NCBI RefSeq assembly: GCF_900456775.1
Contig: NZ_UAUL01000007.1
Location: 248,001-312,000, forward strand
Length of the DNA: 64,000 bases
Direction: 5' to 3'
DNA from: Sarcina ventriculi
Lineage (GTDB): Bacteria; Bacillota; Clostridia; Clostridiales; Clostridiaceae
Shown one piece after another: positions 49,639 through 58,824 of the stretch. Position numbers and translations under genes: made by a program. Under the pieces are notes generated by a model. That model saw only the letters and a program-made list of their open reading frames with translations. It had not been told where the DNA came from and ran no database searches. Within the stretch, counting starts at the first letter, position 1; each line of letters starts with the position of its first letter.

Positions 49639-50655
49639 CTATTTACCAAATGAACAATGTGGGAAAGTACAAACCTTGCAGTTTAAACAAAATCCACCAT
49701 GACCAAGTTTTGCTATATCTTCAAAAGTAACTTTTTCATTTGCTAATACTCTTGGTAAAACTAAATCAAATGCAGTTCTTTTATTGTACATTACACATCC
49801 TGGAAGCCCTAATATTGGAACATCACCATTATATGCAACTAAAAGCATAGCTCCTGGTAAAACTGGTGAACCATAAGTTACAAGTTCTGCTCCTGTTTCT
49901 TTTATAGCAGTCGGAGTCATATCATCTGGGTCAACTGACATTCCTCCTGTACACATTACAAGTTCTGCTCCATCATTTAATGCATCCTTTATAGCCTCTT
50001 TTATTTTTTCTTTATCATCTGGTAAAATTACTTGTCTTACAAGTTCACAATTGTATTCTTCAAGTTTTCTCTTTACAGCAGGTCCAAAAGCATCTTGAAT
50101 TTTGCCTGAATAAACCTCACTACCTGTTGTTATCATGTAAGCCTTTTTAGGGTGTATTTTTTTAACTTCCATTATTTTAGTTAGTATAAGGTCTTCTGCT
50201 CTTTTTATTTTTTCTTCTTCTATAACTAATGGAATTATTCTTGTTCCACCTAATTTTTCACCTTTTTTAACTGGAGTATTATTATGTATTGTTGCAACCA
50301 TCATTTCCCCTAAAGAGTTAATCTTAAAAAGTTCTTCTTCATTAACCTTTAAAAGTCCATCTTCTTTTGCAAAAAAGTCTATTTTTCCTTCTTTTATTTC
50401 TGCTCCAAATTCTATTCCATCACCACAAACTATATCTCTAAGTCTTTCAGCTGCTTCATTTTCATGAAGTATTCCTTCTTTATACTCCCAAACATAAATA
50501 TGTTCTTTACCACAGCTTAATAATTTTTCTATATCTTCTTCTTGTATTATATGTCCTTTTTGAAAAGCTCTACCCTTAAATTTTCCTGGTATTATTTGTG
50601 TTATGTCATGGCATAAAACCATTCCTACTGCATCACGTACATTTACTTTTTTCAT
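49639..50655 (-). CDS. Molybdopterin-binding MoeA-like protein with Cys-rich C-terminus
   Basis: A 338-residue protein with the MoaB/MoeA-type molybdopterin-binding domain (AYMITTGSEVYSG, then LVMCTGGMSVDPDDMTPTAI, and LPGCVMYNKRTAFDLVLPRV). It is shorter than MoeA and lacks its full domain I arrangement. The C-terminus ends GFCLNCKVCTFPHCSFGK, a four-Cys motif that could bind a metal or cluster. A full MoeA is encoded in the same operon. A role in molybdate insertion or storage of the pterin is possible; the reaction is not known. Confidence 0.82.
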   Translation of the reverse strand: MKKVNVRDAVGMVLCHDITQIIPGKFKGRAFQKGHIIQEEDIEKLLSCGKEHIYVWEYKEGILHENEAAERLRDIVCGDGIEFGAEIKEGKIDFFAKEDGLLKVNEEELFKINSLGEMMVATIHNNTPVKKGEKLGGTRIIPLVIEEEKIKRAEDLILTKIMEVKKIHPKKAYMITTGSEVYSGKIQDAFGPAVKRKLEEYNCELVRQVILPDDKEKIKEAIKDALNDGAELVMCTGGMSVDPDDMTPTAIKETGAELVTYGSPVLPGAMLLVAYNGDVPILGLPGCVMYNKRTAFDLVLPRVLANEKVTFEDIAKLGHGGFCLNCKVCTFPHCSFGK

Positions 50656-50673
50656 TTAAATCCACTTCCTCAT

Positions 50674-51165
50674 TTATTTTCTTGCACAATCCTTAGCTGT
50701 TTCATTTAATATATCAATTCCATGTTTTAAATCCTCTAAAACAAAATCTAAAGCTTCTTCACAAGCCTTTGGACTTCCTGGAAGATTCACTATTAATGTT
50801 TTATTTCTAATTCCAGATGTTGCTCTAGATAACATAGCTCTTTTAGTTATTTGTAAACTATACATTCTTATAGCATCTGCTATCCCTTGAGCTTCTCTTT
50901 GTATAATTTCTTTAGTAGCCTCTGGAGTTACGTCTCTTGGAGAGAAACCTGTTCCACCTGTACTTAAAACTAAATTAAGCTTTAAATCATCACTCATTTT
51001 TATAAAAGCTTCTTTAAGCATTTCCTTATCATCTGGAACTAAAATATATTTTTCAACCTTAAAGCCTCTACTCTCTACATATTTTTTTATAACTTCTGCG
51101 CTTTTATCCTCTCTTTTTCCTGCATACCCTGAATCACTACTTGTTATAATTCCTACTGTATACAT
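50674..51165 (-). CDS. Molybdopterin adenylyltransferase-type protein (MogA/MoaB)
   Basis: A 163-residue MogA/MoaB family protein with the characteristic LVLSTGGTGFSPRDVTPEAT loop and the LPGSPKACEEALDFVL segment. It activates molybdopterin with ATP before metal insertion. MoaB and MogA cannot be separated here, so no symbol is given. AGGAGG precedes the ATG. It lies 18 bases upstream of the MoeA-like gene. Confidence 0.9.
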   Translation of the reverse strand: MYTVGIITSSDSGYAGKREDKSAEVIKKYVESRGFKVEKYILVPDDKEMLKEAFIKMSDDLKLNLVLSTGGTGFSPRDVTPEATKEIIQREAQGIADAIRMYSLQITKRAMLSRATSGIRNKTLIVNLPGSPKACEEALDFVLEDLKHGIDILNETAKDCARK

Positions 51166-51213
51166 TCTATTTACCTCCTAAATATTTTTTATATTAATAA
51201 TATTGTTAAAACT

Positions 51214-51702
51214 TTACAAATCTATTTCTTCCACAATATTTGCTAAAGATTTATAATCATTAATATTGACCTCTAAAACTCCATCTAAATTAAGTTCAAT
51301 ATCACTAGCTACTGCAATTAACTTTTCTTTTGGAGTTATAATTTCTGTACTTACTGCACTTCTAAAAACTTCTATTTTTTTATAAGAACTTTTTTTATAA
51401 CCTTCAACTATTACAAAATCATAATCACTAACTAGATTAATCAATTCATCTAGTGATATTTCCTGCTTAATTTCCTTTATCATCGCCATTTTGCTTTTAG
51501 AGGATATAACTACAGCCTCAGCACCAGCTTTTCTATGACGCCATGTATCTTTGCCTTCCTTATCAATTTCAAAGTCATGAGCATCATGTTTTATTGTTGC
51601 TACACTATGTCCCCTTAATTTAAGTTCTTTTATTAAACCTTCAATTAAAGTTGTTTTACCAACATTAGATTTACAGGCAATTATATTTATAACTTTTGCC
51701 AT
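51214..51702 (-). CDS. mobB: Molybdopterin-guanine dinucleotide biosynthesis protein MobB
   Basis: A 162-residue P-loop GTPase with Walker A CKSNVGKTT at the N-terminus (ACKSNVGKTTLIEGLI) and TIKHDAHDFEIDKEGKDTWRHRKAG, the MobB signature. It assists MobA in forming the guanine dinucleotide form of the cofactor. It starts six bases after the mobA stop and shares its transcript. GAGGAATAGGG precedes the ATG. Confidence 0.92.
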   Translation of the reverse strand: MAKVINIIACKSNVGKTTLIEGLIKELKLRGHSVATIKHDAHDFEIDKEGKDTWRHRKAGAEAVVISSKSKMAMIKEIKQEISLDELINLVSDYDFVIVEGYKKSSYKKIEVFRSAVSTEIITPKEKLIAVASDIELNLDGVLEVNINDYKSLANIVEEIDL

Positions 51703-51708
51703 AGTACC

Positions 51709-52281
51709 CTATTCCTCTTCTTTTTTAATATTTTCATATTCTTCTTTAGTGTTTACATTTATAAATGCTTTATTGTCATTTATTTCTATATATTTTACAT
51801 TTATAAGTTTTAAAAGATTTCTTATTTTAAAGTCATTATTATCGATCAATTCTTCTATAATATGTACTATTTTCTTATCATACACAGCAACTAAAGGCTC
51901 AATTTTCCCATTAACTATAGGAACTAATGCATCTTCATTAAATTCGCAATAAGTTAAAGTGTCTATAACATTTTTATTTATAAAGGGCATATCTGCCGCA
52001 ACAAATAAACATTTATTATAATTACACTTTTTAAGACAAGAATAAATCCCACCCATAGGACCAATATCCTTTATTTCATCTTCTATGAATGTAACTTGTT
52101 TTAAATATTTATAATCTTCTAACTTATTACAAGACACTATTATGTCATCATAATCTTTTAGTGACTCTATTATTAAATCTATAAATTTCCTATCATTTAA
52201 TTTCAAAAAAGCCTTAGTTTCATATCCCATTCTCGAATTTTTTCCACCAGATAATATAACTGCACTTTTTTTAATACTCAT
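51709..52281 (-). CDS. mobA: Molybdenum cofactor guanylyltransferase
   Basis: A 190-residue MobA nucleotidyltransferase with the N-terminal AVILSGGKNSRMGYETKAFL loop and the KCLFVAADMPFI segment with the conserved Asp. It adds GMP to molybdopterin to give MGD, the cofactor form of DMSO-reductase-family enzymes such as the nitrate reductase encoded downstream in this window. It follows moeA by ten bases. Confidence 0.92.
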   Translation of the reverse strand: MSIKKSAVILSGGKNSRMGYETKAFLKLNDRKFIDLIIESLKDYDDIIVSCNKLEDYKYLKQVTFIEDEIKDIGPMGGIYSCLKKCNYNKCLFVAADMPFINKNVIDTLTYCEFNEDALVPIVNGKIEPLVAVYDKKIVHIIEELIDNNDFKIRNLLKLINVKYIEINDNKAFINVNTKEEYENIKKEEE

Positions 52282-52291
52282 AAAAATTCTC

Positions 52292-53491
52292 CTATAAAAT
52301 AACTTCTATTAAATCACCCTTTTTAATAGATGTTTTTGGTTTAACTTCAAGTATTGCATTGCTATTTAACATTGTGTGAACTTGCCCTGGGCTTTGATAT
52401 GCATGCTCTATGTAAACTCTATTTTCTTGCTTTTGCTCAATTTTCACTCTTAAAAATCTTCTTTTTCCTGAGACCTTTGTAAACTCATCTTCTGCAATAG
52501 CTTTTATCTGTTTTAAATTTATCTCATTGCAGTTAATCATCTTGCTAAGAATAGGTCTTACTGTCAATTCAAAGGTTGTTGAAGCTGCAACAGGAGTTCC
52601 TGAAAGACCTATAAGTAGCTTTCCATCTTTTACAGCACCAAACATAGGTGATCCTGGCTTTATGTTTACTTTCCAAAACAATATTTCATAACCTGCATTT
52701 TTAGCACTTTCTTTAACTAAATCTTTTTCTCCAACAGAAACTCCACCTGTTGTCACTAATATATCACACTTATCAAAAGCTTGTTCCATTGCATTTTGTA
52801 TACCTTGAGAATCATCTTTAGCTAAATTAAATATTACAGGATCAGCTCCAAGTTCAACAAGTCTAGTATATAAGAAATATCCATTGCTATTGTAAATCTT
52901 TCCTGGCTTTAAAGCTGTCCCTGGTGTTTGTATTTCATCCCCTGTTGTTATTATTCCAACTCTTACTTTTTTGTAAACTTTAACTTTATCAAATCCCAAT
53001 GAAGCTAAAGACATAACTCTTGATGAATCTAAGATTTCACCTTCTTCTAAAATCTTTGTTCCGGCTTTAAAATCCTCTGCCTTATAACAAAAATTATCAT
53101 ATGGTTTAAGACTCTCAAAAATTTTGACTACATCTCCATCTATTTCTGTATTCTCTTGTCTTACAACACAATTTGCTCCATCTGGAATAGGTGCACCAGT
53201 CATTATTCTTATCGCAGTATTCTTAGTTACTTTTTCCTTAGCAACATAACCTGCATAAACTTTATCTATAACTTTAAATATAGCTGGATTCTCCTTTGAT
53301 GCATTCTCTAAATCTTCAGCCATAACAGCATATCCATCCAAAGGTGACTTATTAAATGGAGGATTATCAAAAGGTGCATGTATATCTTCTGCTAAAACCC
53401 TTTTATGACTATCACATATGTTTATAATTTCTGTATCCATTTTTCTTGAATTATCTAATAAATATTTTTGTGCTTCTTCTAAAGATACCAT
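52292..53491 (-). CDS. moeA: Molybdopterin molybdenumtransferase
   Basis: A 399-residue MoeA with all domains: N-terminal region with PFDNPPFNKSPLDGYAV and the RIMTGAPIPDGANCVVRQE segment. The central molybdopterin-binding domain has IITTGDEIQTPG, CDILVTTGGVSVGEKDLV and IGLSGTPVAASTTFELTVRPIL, and the C-terminal beta domain ends KPKTSIKKGDLIEVIL. It inserts molybdate into adenylated molybdopterin. AAGGTAAG precedes the ATG. It is second in the operon, after a ferredoxin. Confidence 0.94.
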   Translation of the reverse strand: MVSLEEAQKYLLDNSRKMDTEIINICDSHKRVLAEDIHAPFDNPPFNKSPLDGYAVMAEDLENASKENPAIFKVIDKVYAGYVAKEKVTKNTAIRIMTGAPIPDGANCVVRQENTEIDGDVVKIFESLKPYDNFCYKAEDFKAGTKILEEGEILDSSRVMSLASLGFDKVKVYKKVRVGIITTGDEIQTPGTALKPGKIYNSNGYFLYTRLVELGADPVIFNLAKDDSQGIQNAMEQAFDKCDILVTTGGVSVGEKDLVKESAKNAGYEILFWKVNIKPGSPMFGAVKDGKLLIGLSGTPVAASTTFELTVRPILSKMINCNEINLKQIKAIAEDEFTKVSGKRRFLRVKIEQKQENRVYIEHAYQSPGQVHTMLNSNAILEVKPKTSIKKGDLIEVIL

Positions 53492-53561
53492 AATATCTTA
53501 CCTTCTTTCTATTATTTACTTTATAATAAAGCAACTTCATTTTAAAAATTCCCTATGTAAA

Positions 53562-53963
53562 CTATTCTAATGTTATAGCACCCATTGGACATTTATCTAC
53601 ACAATTAGGACTATTCTCCTTTGTGCTTTTGCACATATCACATTTCATAATAACATTTGAATTAACAGCGTTTGTTTTCAACACTCCATAAGGACAAGAC
53701 ATTATACACATATAACAACTCTCACATCTTTCTTTGTCATAAATAATTACACCTGTTTCTTCATCCTTATGCATTGCTCCTGTTTGACATGCAAAAACAC
53801 ATTCTGGTCTTTCGCATTGTTTGCAAAAGATAGGATTATATTTTCCTTTCGCATCTAATATAATTCTACTTCTTGAATCAACATCAAAATTGGCTACCAT
53901 ACAAGCAGCTGTACAAGTTAAACATCCTACACATTTTTCTCTATGTATTGTTATTTTCCTCAT
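53562..53963 (-). CDS. Four-cluster ferredoxin subunit (HycB/DmsB-like), copy 1
   Basis: A 133-residue iron-sulfur protein with 16 cluster-type Cys in four groups: CVGCLTCTAACMV, CKQCERPECVFAC, CESCYMCIMSCPYG and CDMCKSTKENSPNCVDKCP. Such proteins pass electrons to or from molybdoenzymes or hydrogenases. It leads the Moco gene operon and is a close paralogue of the ferredoxin next to narB. Its likely partner is either the nitrate reductase or the CpI-type hydrogenase just upstream. AGAGGG lies nine bases before the ATG. Confidence 0.9.
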   Translation of the reverse strand: MRKITIHREKCVGCLTCTAACMVANFDVDSRSRIILDAKGKYNPIFCKQCERPECVFACQTGAMHKDEETGVIIYDKERCESCYMCIMSCPYGVLKTNAVNSNVIMKCDMCKSTKENSPNCVDKCPMGAITLE

Positions 53964-54027
53964 AATAATTATCCCTCTAATTCTAATCTAATCTATTTTT
54001 TAGCATTTTTCAATCTTAATGCGCAAA

Positions 54028-54062
54028 AATGTTGATTTTACTGTTACCAATAAAACCAACAT
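54028..54062 (-). terminator. Terminator of the CpI-type hydrogenase gene
   Basis: AATGTTGATTTTA pairs with TAAAACCAACATT (12 of 13) around a ten-base loop, followed by TTTTTG on the minus strand. Confidence 0.75.
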
Positions 54063-54117
54063 TAACTTTTAAGACATTAAACAGCCCTAACTTATATATC
54101 TAAATTCACTTCCATAA

Positions 54118-55815
54118 TTAATCATGTTTCTTTTTGTAATGTACATGAAAAAGTTCATGTGCTACATCATTTCCAGGTTGTCCAATATATACTCTATACA
54201 TTGTCATTAAAGCTTCATTTTTATGTGATTTTCTATATGGTAAATTTTTATCTTGATTATATAATACTGCCGCTCTAAGTTTTTTATAATTAATTTTTTC
54301 TCTCTTTTCTGGTGTTAATATAGGTTGTCCACCACCATTTATACACCCACCAGGACAAGCCATTACTTCTATAAAATGATATTGCTTCTTATCTAATAAA
54401 CCACTATTATAAAATTTAACGAAATTTTTTGTTCCATTTATTACAGCTATATTATAATTGTTCCCATTTATTGTTACTGAGGCTTCTTTTATATTATCAA
54501 AACCTCTAACTACTTTATAGTCTACCTCTTCAAAAGATTTTCCTTCTGTTAAATCTTTAATTGACCTTAATGCAGCCTCCATTACTCCACCTGTTGTTCC
54601 AAATAAAACTCCAGCACCTGTATATTCTCCCATAGCCTTATCAACTATGCTTTCTTTCATATTATATAAATCCATCTTTGATTCTTTTATTAACTTTGCA
54701 AGCTCTCTAGTTGTTAAAATGGCATCTATATTTTTTATTCCCCTATTTACCATTTCTTCTCTATCTATTTCAAATTTTTTAGCTGTACATGGCATCACAG
54801 TAACTGTAAATACTTCTTCTGGATTTAAATTTTCAATAGTTGGATAATATGTTTTCGTAGCAGCACCAAACATTTGCTGTGGAGATTTTGCACTTGATAT
54901 ATTATGTAATAATTGTGGATAATAATTTTCTACTAATCTTATCCATCCAGGACAACAAGATGTATACATTGGAAATGGTCCATTGTTTCTTATTCTTTCA
55001 ATAAATTCAGTCCCTTCTTCAACTATAGTCATATCTGCACCATAGTTTAAGTCAAAAACCTTTTTAAAACCAAGACTTCTTAAAGCAGTATATACCTTTT
55101 TAGTAACATCAACGCCATAACCCATCTTAAATTCTTCTCCAATAGCAGTTCTAACAGATGGTGCTATTGCAACTATAACATGTTTATTTTTATCATTTAG
55201 CGCTTCTTTCACTCTATCTAAATGAGTTTTTTCATATAATGCTCCAACTGGACATGTAGCCACACATTGTCCACACAAAATACATTTAGTTTCATCAAAA
55301 GAACGATCTAAATTTGTAAATCGTATTGCCTCTGTTCCACTTTTATCTCTACATGTTGACACACATCTTCCGCATTCTATACATTTTGATTTATCATAAA
55401 CAATAGCAGCACTCCTTGTATCTGGTTCTATATCTTTATATTCTAAATATGCTGTCTTTTTTGCACGATTATTAATTATAATATCAAATAATTCACATGA
55501 TCCTTTTCTTACACAAGTTCCACAGTTAAAATTATGATGATTTAATATGTCTGAAATTCTTTCTCTTACTGCATTTTGAACCTTATTAGTATTTACTTTG
55601 ATTTTCATTCCATCTTCAACAGGAGTTGAACACGCTCTTATAAGTTCACCCGTTTCAGCCATCTCTACCAAACAAACTCCACAGTGCCCCATATTTGAGC
55701 ACTCTTCAAGATAACATAATGTTTGTATATTTATGTGATTTCTCTTTGCAACTTGTAGTATGCTATCGCTATCACAAGCTTCAAATTTATGGTTATTTAT
55801 AAAAATAGTTTTCAT
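54118..55815 (-). CDS. hydA: [FeFe] hydrogenase, CpI type (HydA)
   Basis: A monomeric group A hydrogenase that makes H2 from reduced ferredoxin. The layout matches C. pasteurianum CpI: an N-terminal plant-type [2Fe-2S] domain (CYLEECSNMGHCGVC), then the HNFNCGTCVRKGSC cluster with one His ligand, then two [4Fe-4S] motifs (CIECGRCVSTC, CILCGQCVATCPVG). The H-cluster domain has MYTSCCPGWIRLVE, VMPCTAKKFEIDRE and EVMACPGGCINGGGQP. The proton-relay Cys in TSCC is kept. AGAGGAAGG precedes the ATG at 55815, giving 565 residues; an ATG nine codons upstream is less well placed. Confidence 0.95.
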   Translation of the reverse strand: MKTIFINNHKFEACDSDSILQVAKRNHINIQTLCYLEECSNMGHCGVCLVEMAETGELIRACSTPVEDGMKIKVNTNKVQNAVRERISDILNHHNFNCGTCVRKGSCELFDIIINNRAKKTAYLEYKDIEPDTRSAAIVYDKSKCIECGRCVSTCRDKSGTEAIRFTNLDRSFDETKCILCGQCVATCPVGALYEKTHLDRVKEALNDKNKHVIVAIAPSVRTAIGEEFKMGYGVDVTKKVYTALRSLGFKKVFDLNYGADMTIVEEGTEFIERIRNNGPFPMYTSCCPGWIRLVENYYPQLLHNISSAKSPQQMFGAATKTYYPTIENLNPEEVFTVTVMPCTAKKFEIDREEMVNRGIKNIDAILTTRELAKLIKESKMDLYNMKESIVDKAMGEYTGAGVLFGTTGGVMEAALRSIKDLTEGKSFEEVDYKVVRGFDNIKEASVTINGNNYNIAVINGTKNFVKFYNSGLLDKKQYHFIEVMACPGGCINGGGQPILTPEKREKINYKKLRAAVLYNQDKNLPYRKSHKNEALMTMYRVYIGQPGNDVAHELFHVHYKKKHD

Positions 55816-56097
55816 AATAATACCTTCCTCTTTAAATAACATTTAATTATTAATTTTACTAAAATTTTACTAATTTTCTTAATATACAGATAATAATTAT
55901 TATATAATTTTTGTTTTCTCACTATTATACACTAATAATACCAAAAATTAAATGTTTAATATCATAAAACTACTATCATTAATAATTTTTATAATTAACT
56001 AACTTATCATCTATAATTAAAATGATTTTTAGTTTATAATATATTTAAATATATAATTTAATTATATTAAATTACACTTATATAAAAAGGAGGATTT

Positions 56098-57063
56098 ATG
56101 GAAAAAAGTAAGAACAATATTTCTTCTAATCAAACAAATTTTTTTGCTAACTTACCAATAGGTCTTATGGGAGGAGCCCTCGGAATAGTAATCTTAGCTA
56201 ACGCTTATGCTAGTATAGATTTAAAATCTGTTCAATTTGTCTTAATGAATCTTGGAGCATTTCTACTTATTTTAGGCTTTTTAAAGCTTTTAGCCTTTCC
56301 TAAAAACATTTTAGCCGAAGTAAAAAGACCTGAGTTATATAGTACATATATAGCTTTTCCTATGACAGTTATGACCGTTGGTAAATTTTATTCAGAATAT
56401 AATGTTCAAATAGGTAAAATCTTATGGTATATAGGTGCTGGTTTAGATATTTTTATAGTTTTAAGCTTTTTGTATATGTATGCAATAAAAAAACCAAAAC
56501 TTGAAAATATATCACCTGGTTGGTTCCTTTTATTAGTAGGAAGTGTAGTAATACCTGCATCTAACTTTAACACATTTCTAATACCTTATACTAGAATAGT
56601 ATGGTTGTGTTGTTTGATAGCTTATATAATAATTATACCTATAATTATATATAGATGTTTAAAATTTTCTCTACCTAAAGCTATTTACCCTTATTATGGC
56701 ATAACCTCAGCACCGGCTAGCTTACTTACAGTAGGGTATTTGGCAGTTTGTAAAACAAATATACAACTTTTATCATGTATGCTTTTAATTTCAATCACTA
56801 TGACGTTATTTTCATACATTAAATTACCTAAAGTAGTGTCTGATGGATTTAGACCATCTTTTGCTGGTTATACATTTGGTCTTGCTATATCATGTCTTTG
56901 TCAATTTAAAGCAGCTGTTTATTTTGAAAAGATAGATTATACTCAGATTGCACTTATATTAAAATCAATAGGATATATAGAACTTTTAATAGCTTCTATA
57001 GCTATATTTGCAATAGTTATCTTATCTATCGTAAATACTATAAAACCTATATCTAATAAGTAG
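56098..57063 (+). CDS. TDT-family (TehA/SLAC1-like) transporter
   Basis: A 321-residue membrane protein with ten helices and the TehA/SLAC1 pattern of paired helices. It starts FFANLPIGLMGGALGIVILANAY and has TSAPASLLTVGYLAV in the second half. Members of the TDT family are tellurite-resistance, C4-dicarboxylate or anion channels. A nitrite or other anion channel would fit the nitrate region, but this is a guess from context. AAAGGAGG precedes the ATG. It is convergent with the FAD oxidoreductase. Confidence 0.82.
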   Translation: MEKSKNNISSNQTNFFANLPIGLMGGALGIVILANAYASIDLKSVQFVLMNLGAFLLILGFLKLLAFPKNILAEVKRPELYSTYIAFPMTVMTVGKFYSEYNVQIGKILWYIGAGLDIFIVLSFLYMYAIKKPKLENISPGWFLLLVGSVVIPASNFNTFLIPYTRIVWLCCLIAYIIIIPIIIYRCLKFSLPKAIYPYYGITSAPASLLTVGYLAVCKTNIQLLSCMLLISITMTLFSYIKLPKVVSDGFRPSFAGYTFGLAISCLCQFKAAVYFEKIDYTQIALILKSIGYIELLIASIAIFAIVILSIVNTIKPISNK

Positions 57064-57128
57064 CAACAATTTATATCATAGAATCTATAAAGTATACATA
57101 TAAATAAAATTCACTTTAACTACATATT

Positions 57129-57165
57129 AAAGGAACATAGTCAACAGATTGTACTATGTTCCTTT
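57129..57165. terminator. Bidirectional terminator between the TDT gene and the FAD oxidoreductase
   Basis: Perfect 13-base arms AAAGGAACATAGT/ACTATGTTCCTTT with T-rich flanks, between convergent genes. Confidence 0.9.
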
Positions 57166-57171
57166 TATTCT

Positions 57172-58398
57172 TTAATAAGTAAACTCAAAGTTTTCTTTAA
57201 TATTAAAGAAATCTGCATAATCTATATTAAACAATGGTTTCTTAACTTTTGATACGTCTATCTTTTCCTTTATAAGCTGAGTTAAAATACCAACATAGAA
57301 TAAATCACCTTGCACTATAGCACCATAAATTTTCCCATTTTTGTGGATTATCTTTTTATAATTTTTATCATCCTTTTCAATCTCAATTTCAAATCCTTCA
57401 CCACTAGCTTCTACTTCACCTAATGACATAGTAGGAATCCCTAAAAAATTCATGGTATTTTTTTTGGCAAAAAAGTCTTCCATAAATAATTCGTTTCCTG
57501 TCATATTATTAGCTGCAATTATTCCTTCCTTAACAGCTGTTGGCCATATAGGATTTCTTCCTGTTACATCTCCTGCTCCATATACATCTCTAGTGTTAGT
57601 TTCACCCTTTTCATTTATTATAAGTCCAAATCTATCTGTTTCAATTCCACCATTTTTTAAGAATGATACATTAGCTCTAACCCCAGTAGCCACTACCACA
57701 AGCTCACATGGAACTTCTTCTCCTGTATTTAAAACTAAAGCTTTTGGGTTATTATTTTCATCAACTAAAAGCTTTTGAGCACTCACTCCTAATTTTAAAT
57801 TTACTCCATGTTCTCTAAATTTTTGTTTATAAACATCTGATGCATACTCATCCAATTGAAGTGGTAATATTTTATTCCCCATTTCAACTAAACTTATATC
57901 AATTCCTTGATCTATTAATCCTGATACAGCATCAATTCCAACTAATCCTGCTCCTAAAACAACTGCACTTTTTATAGTTTTAGCAAGTTCTTTTATCTTT
58001 TCTGCATCATCTAAATTTCTAAGACCAATTACATTATTAGCAGTTCTTAAATTTTCCACTGGAGGTATAAACGATGATGCTCCACTACAAATTAAAAGTT
58101 TATCGTAATTTAAAACTTCTCCATTTGATAAACTTACTGTATGTTCTTTTGAATCAACATCTAAAACTTCTAATCCCTTAAGCCATTTTATATTATTATT
58201 CTTAAAGAAATCTTTTGTTGTAAAATCTAGTTTTTCAACTGTTCTATGACCACTTATATAATGATGCAATATACATCTTGAATAAACATGTGTATCTTTT
58301 GAAACTAATATTATCTCAGCATCTTTATCTATTTCTCTTAAAGTTTTAGCACCACTTATTCCAGCAGCAGACGCACCTATTACTATATATCTTTTCAT
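57172..58398 (-). CDS. NAD(P)/FAD-dependent oxidoreductase (NirB-N-terminus/rubredoxin-reductase-like)
   Basis: About 408 residues. Two dinucleotide-binding folds are visible: FAD at the N-terminus (YIVIGASAAGISGAKTL) and NAD(P) in the middle (SAVVLGAGLVGIDAVSGL). The FAD motif TRDVYGAGDVTG follows. It resembles rubredoxin reductases and the N-terminal part of NADH nitrite reductase. Its start overlaps the ferredoxin stop as TAATG, so the two are translationally coupled. It most likely passes electrons from NADH to the ferredoxin next to it and on to NarB. Confidence 0.88.
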   Translation of the reverse strand: MKRYIVIGASAAGISGAKTLREIDKDAEIILVSKDTHVYSRCILHHYISGHRTVEKLDFTTKDFFKNNNIKWLKGLEVLDVDSKEHTVSLSNGEVLNYDKLLICSGASSFIPPVENLRTANNVIGLRNLDDAEKIKELAKTIKSAVVLGAGLVGIDAVSGLIDQGIDISLVEMGNKILPLQLDEYASDVYKQKFREHGVNLKLGVSAQKLLVDENNNPKALVLNTGEEVPCELVVVATGVRANVSFLKNGGIETDRFGLIINEKGETNTRDVYGAGDVTGRNPIWPTAVKEGIIAANNMTGNELFMEDFFAKKNTMNFLGIPTMSLGEVEASGEGFEIEIEKDDKNYKKIIHKNGKIYGAIVQGDLFYVGILTQLIKEKIDVSKVKKPLFNIDYADFFNIKENFEFTY

Positions 58399-58811
58399 TA
58401 ATACTCTACCTCCTCTAATGTGATTGCACCCATTGGACACTTAGCAACACATTGAGGTGTTCCCTCTTTAGTAGAAACGCACATATCACATTTTAATATT
58501 TCTTTATGAGCTTTTGAATCCTCCTTTAAAACTCCATAAGGACAAGCCATTATACACATATAACAACTTGCACATCTCTCCTTATCATAAAGGACATACC
58601 CAGTCTCATCATCTTTATGCATAGCACCTGACATACAAGTATAAACACATTCAGGCTTTGTGCAATGTCTACAAAATATAGGAGTGTATTTTCCTTGACT
58701 TGTTGTAGCTATTCTACTTCTTGTTTCTACACCACCATGAGATACTATACAAGCTGTGGTACATGTTAAACAACCTACACATTTTTTTCTATCTATTTTT
58801 ATTCTTTTCAT
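58398..58811 (-). CDS. Four-cluster ferredoxin subunit, copy 2, of the nitrate reductase operon
   Basis: A 137-residue iron-sulfur protein with four Cys groups (CVGCLTCTTACIV, CRHCTKPECVYTC, CASCYMCIMACPYG, CDMCVSTKEGTPQCVAKCP), a close paralogue of the protein at 53562-53963. It lies 13 bases after narB and overlaps the start of the FAD oxidoreductase. This position points to the electron-transfer subunit between the oxidoreductase and the nitrate reductase. GGTGGTG lies seven bases before the ATG at 58811; a TTG one codon earlier is the alternative. Confidence 0.92.
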   Translation of the reverse strand: MKRIKIDRKKCVGCLTCTTACIVSHGGVETRSRIATTSQGKYTPIFCRHCTKPECVYTCMSGAMHKDDETGYVLYDKERCASCYMCIMACPYGVLKEDSKAHKEILKCDMCVSTKEGTPQCVAKCPMGAITLEEVEY

Positions 58812-58824
58812 CAATTTGCACCAC

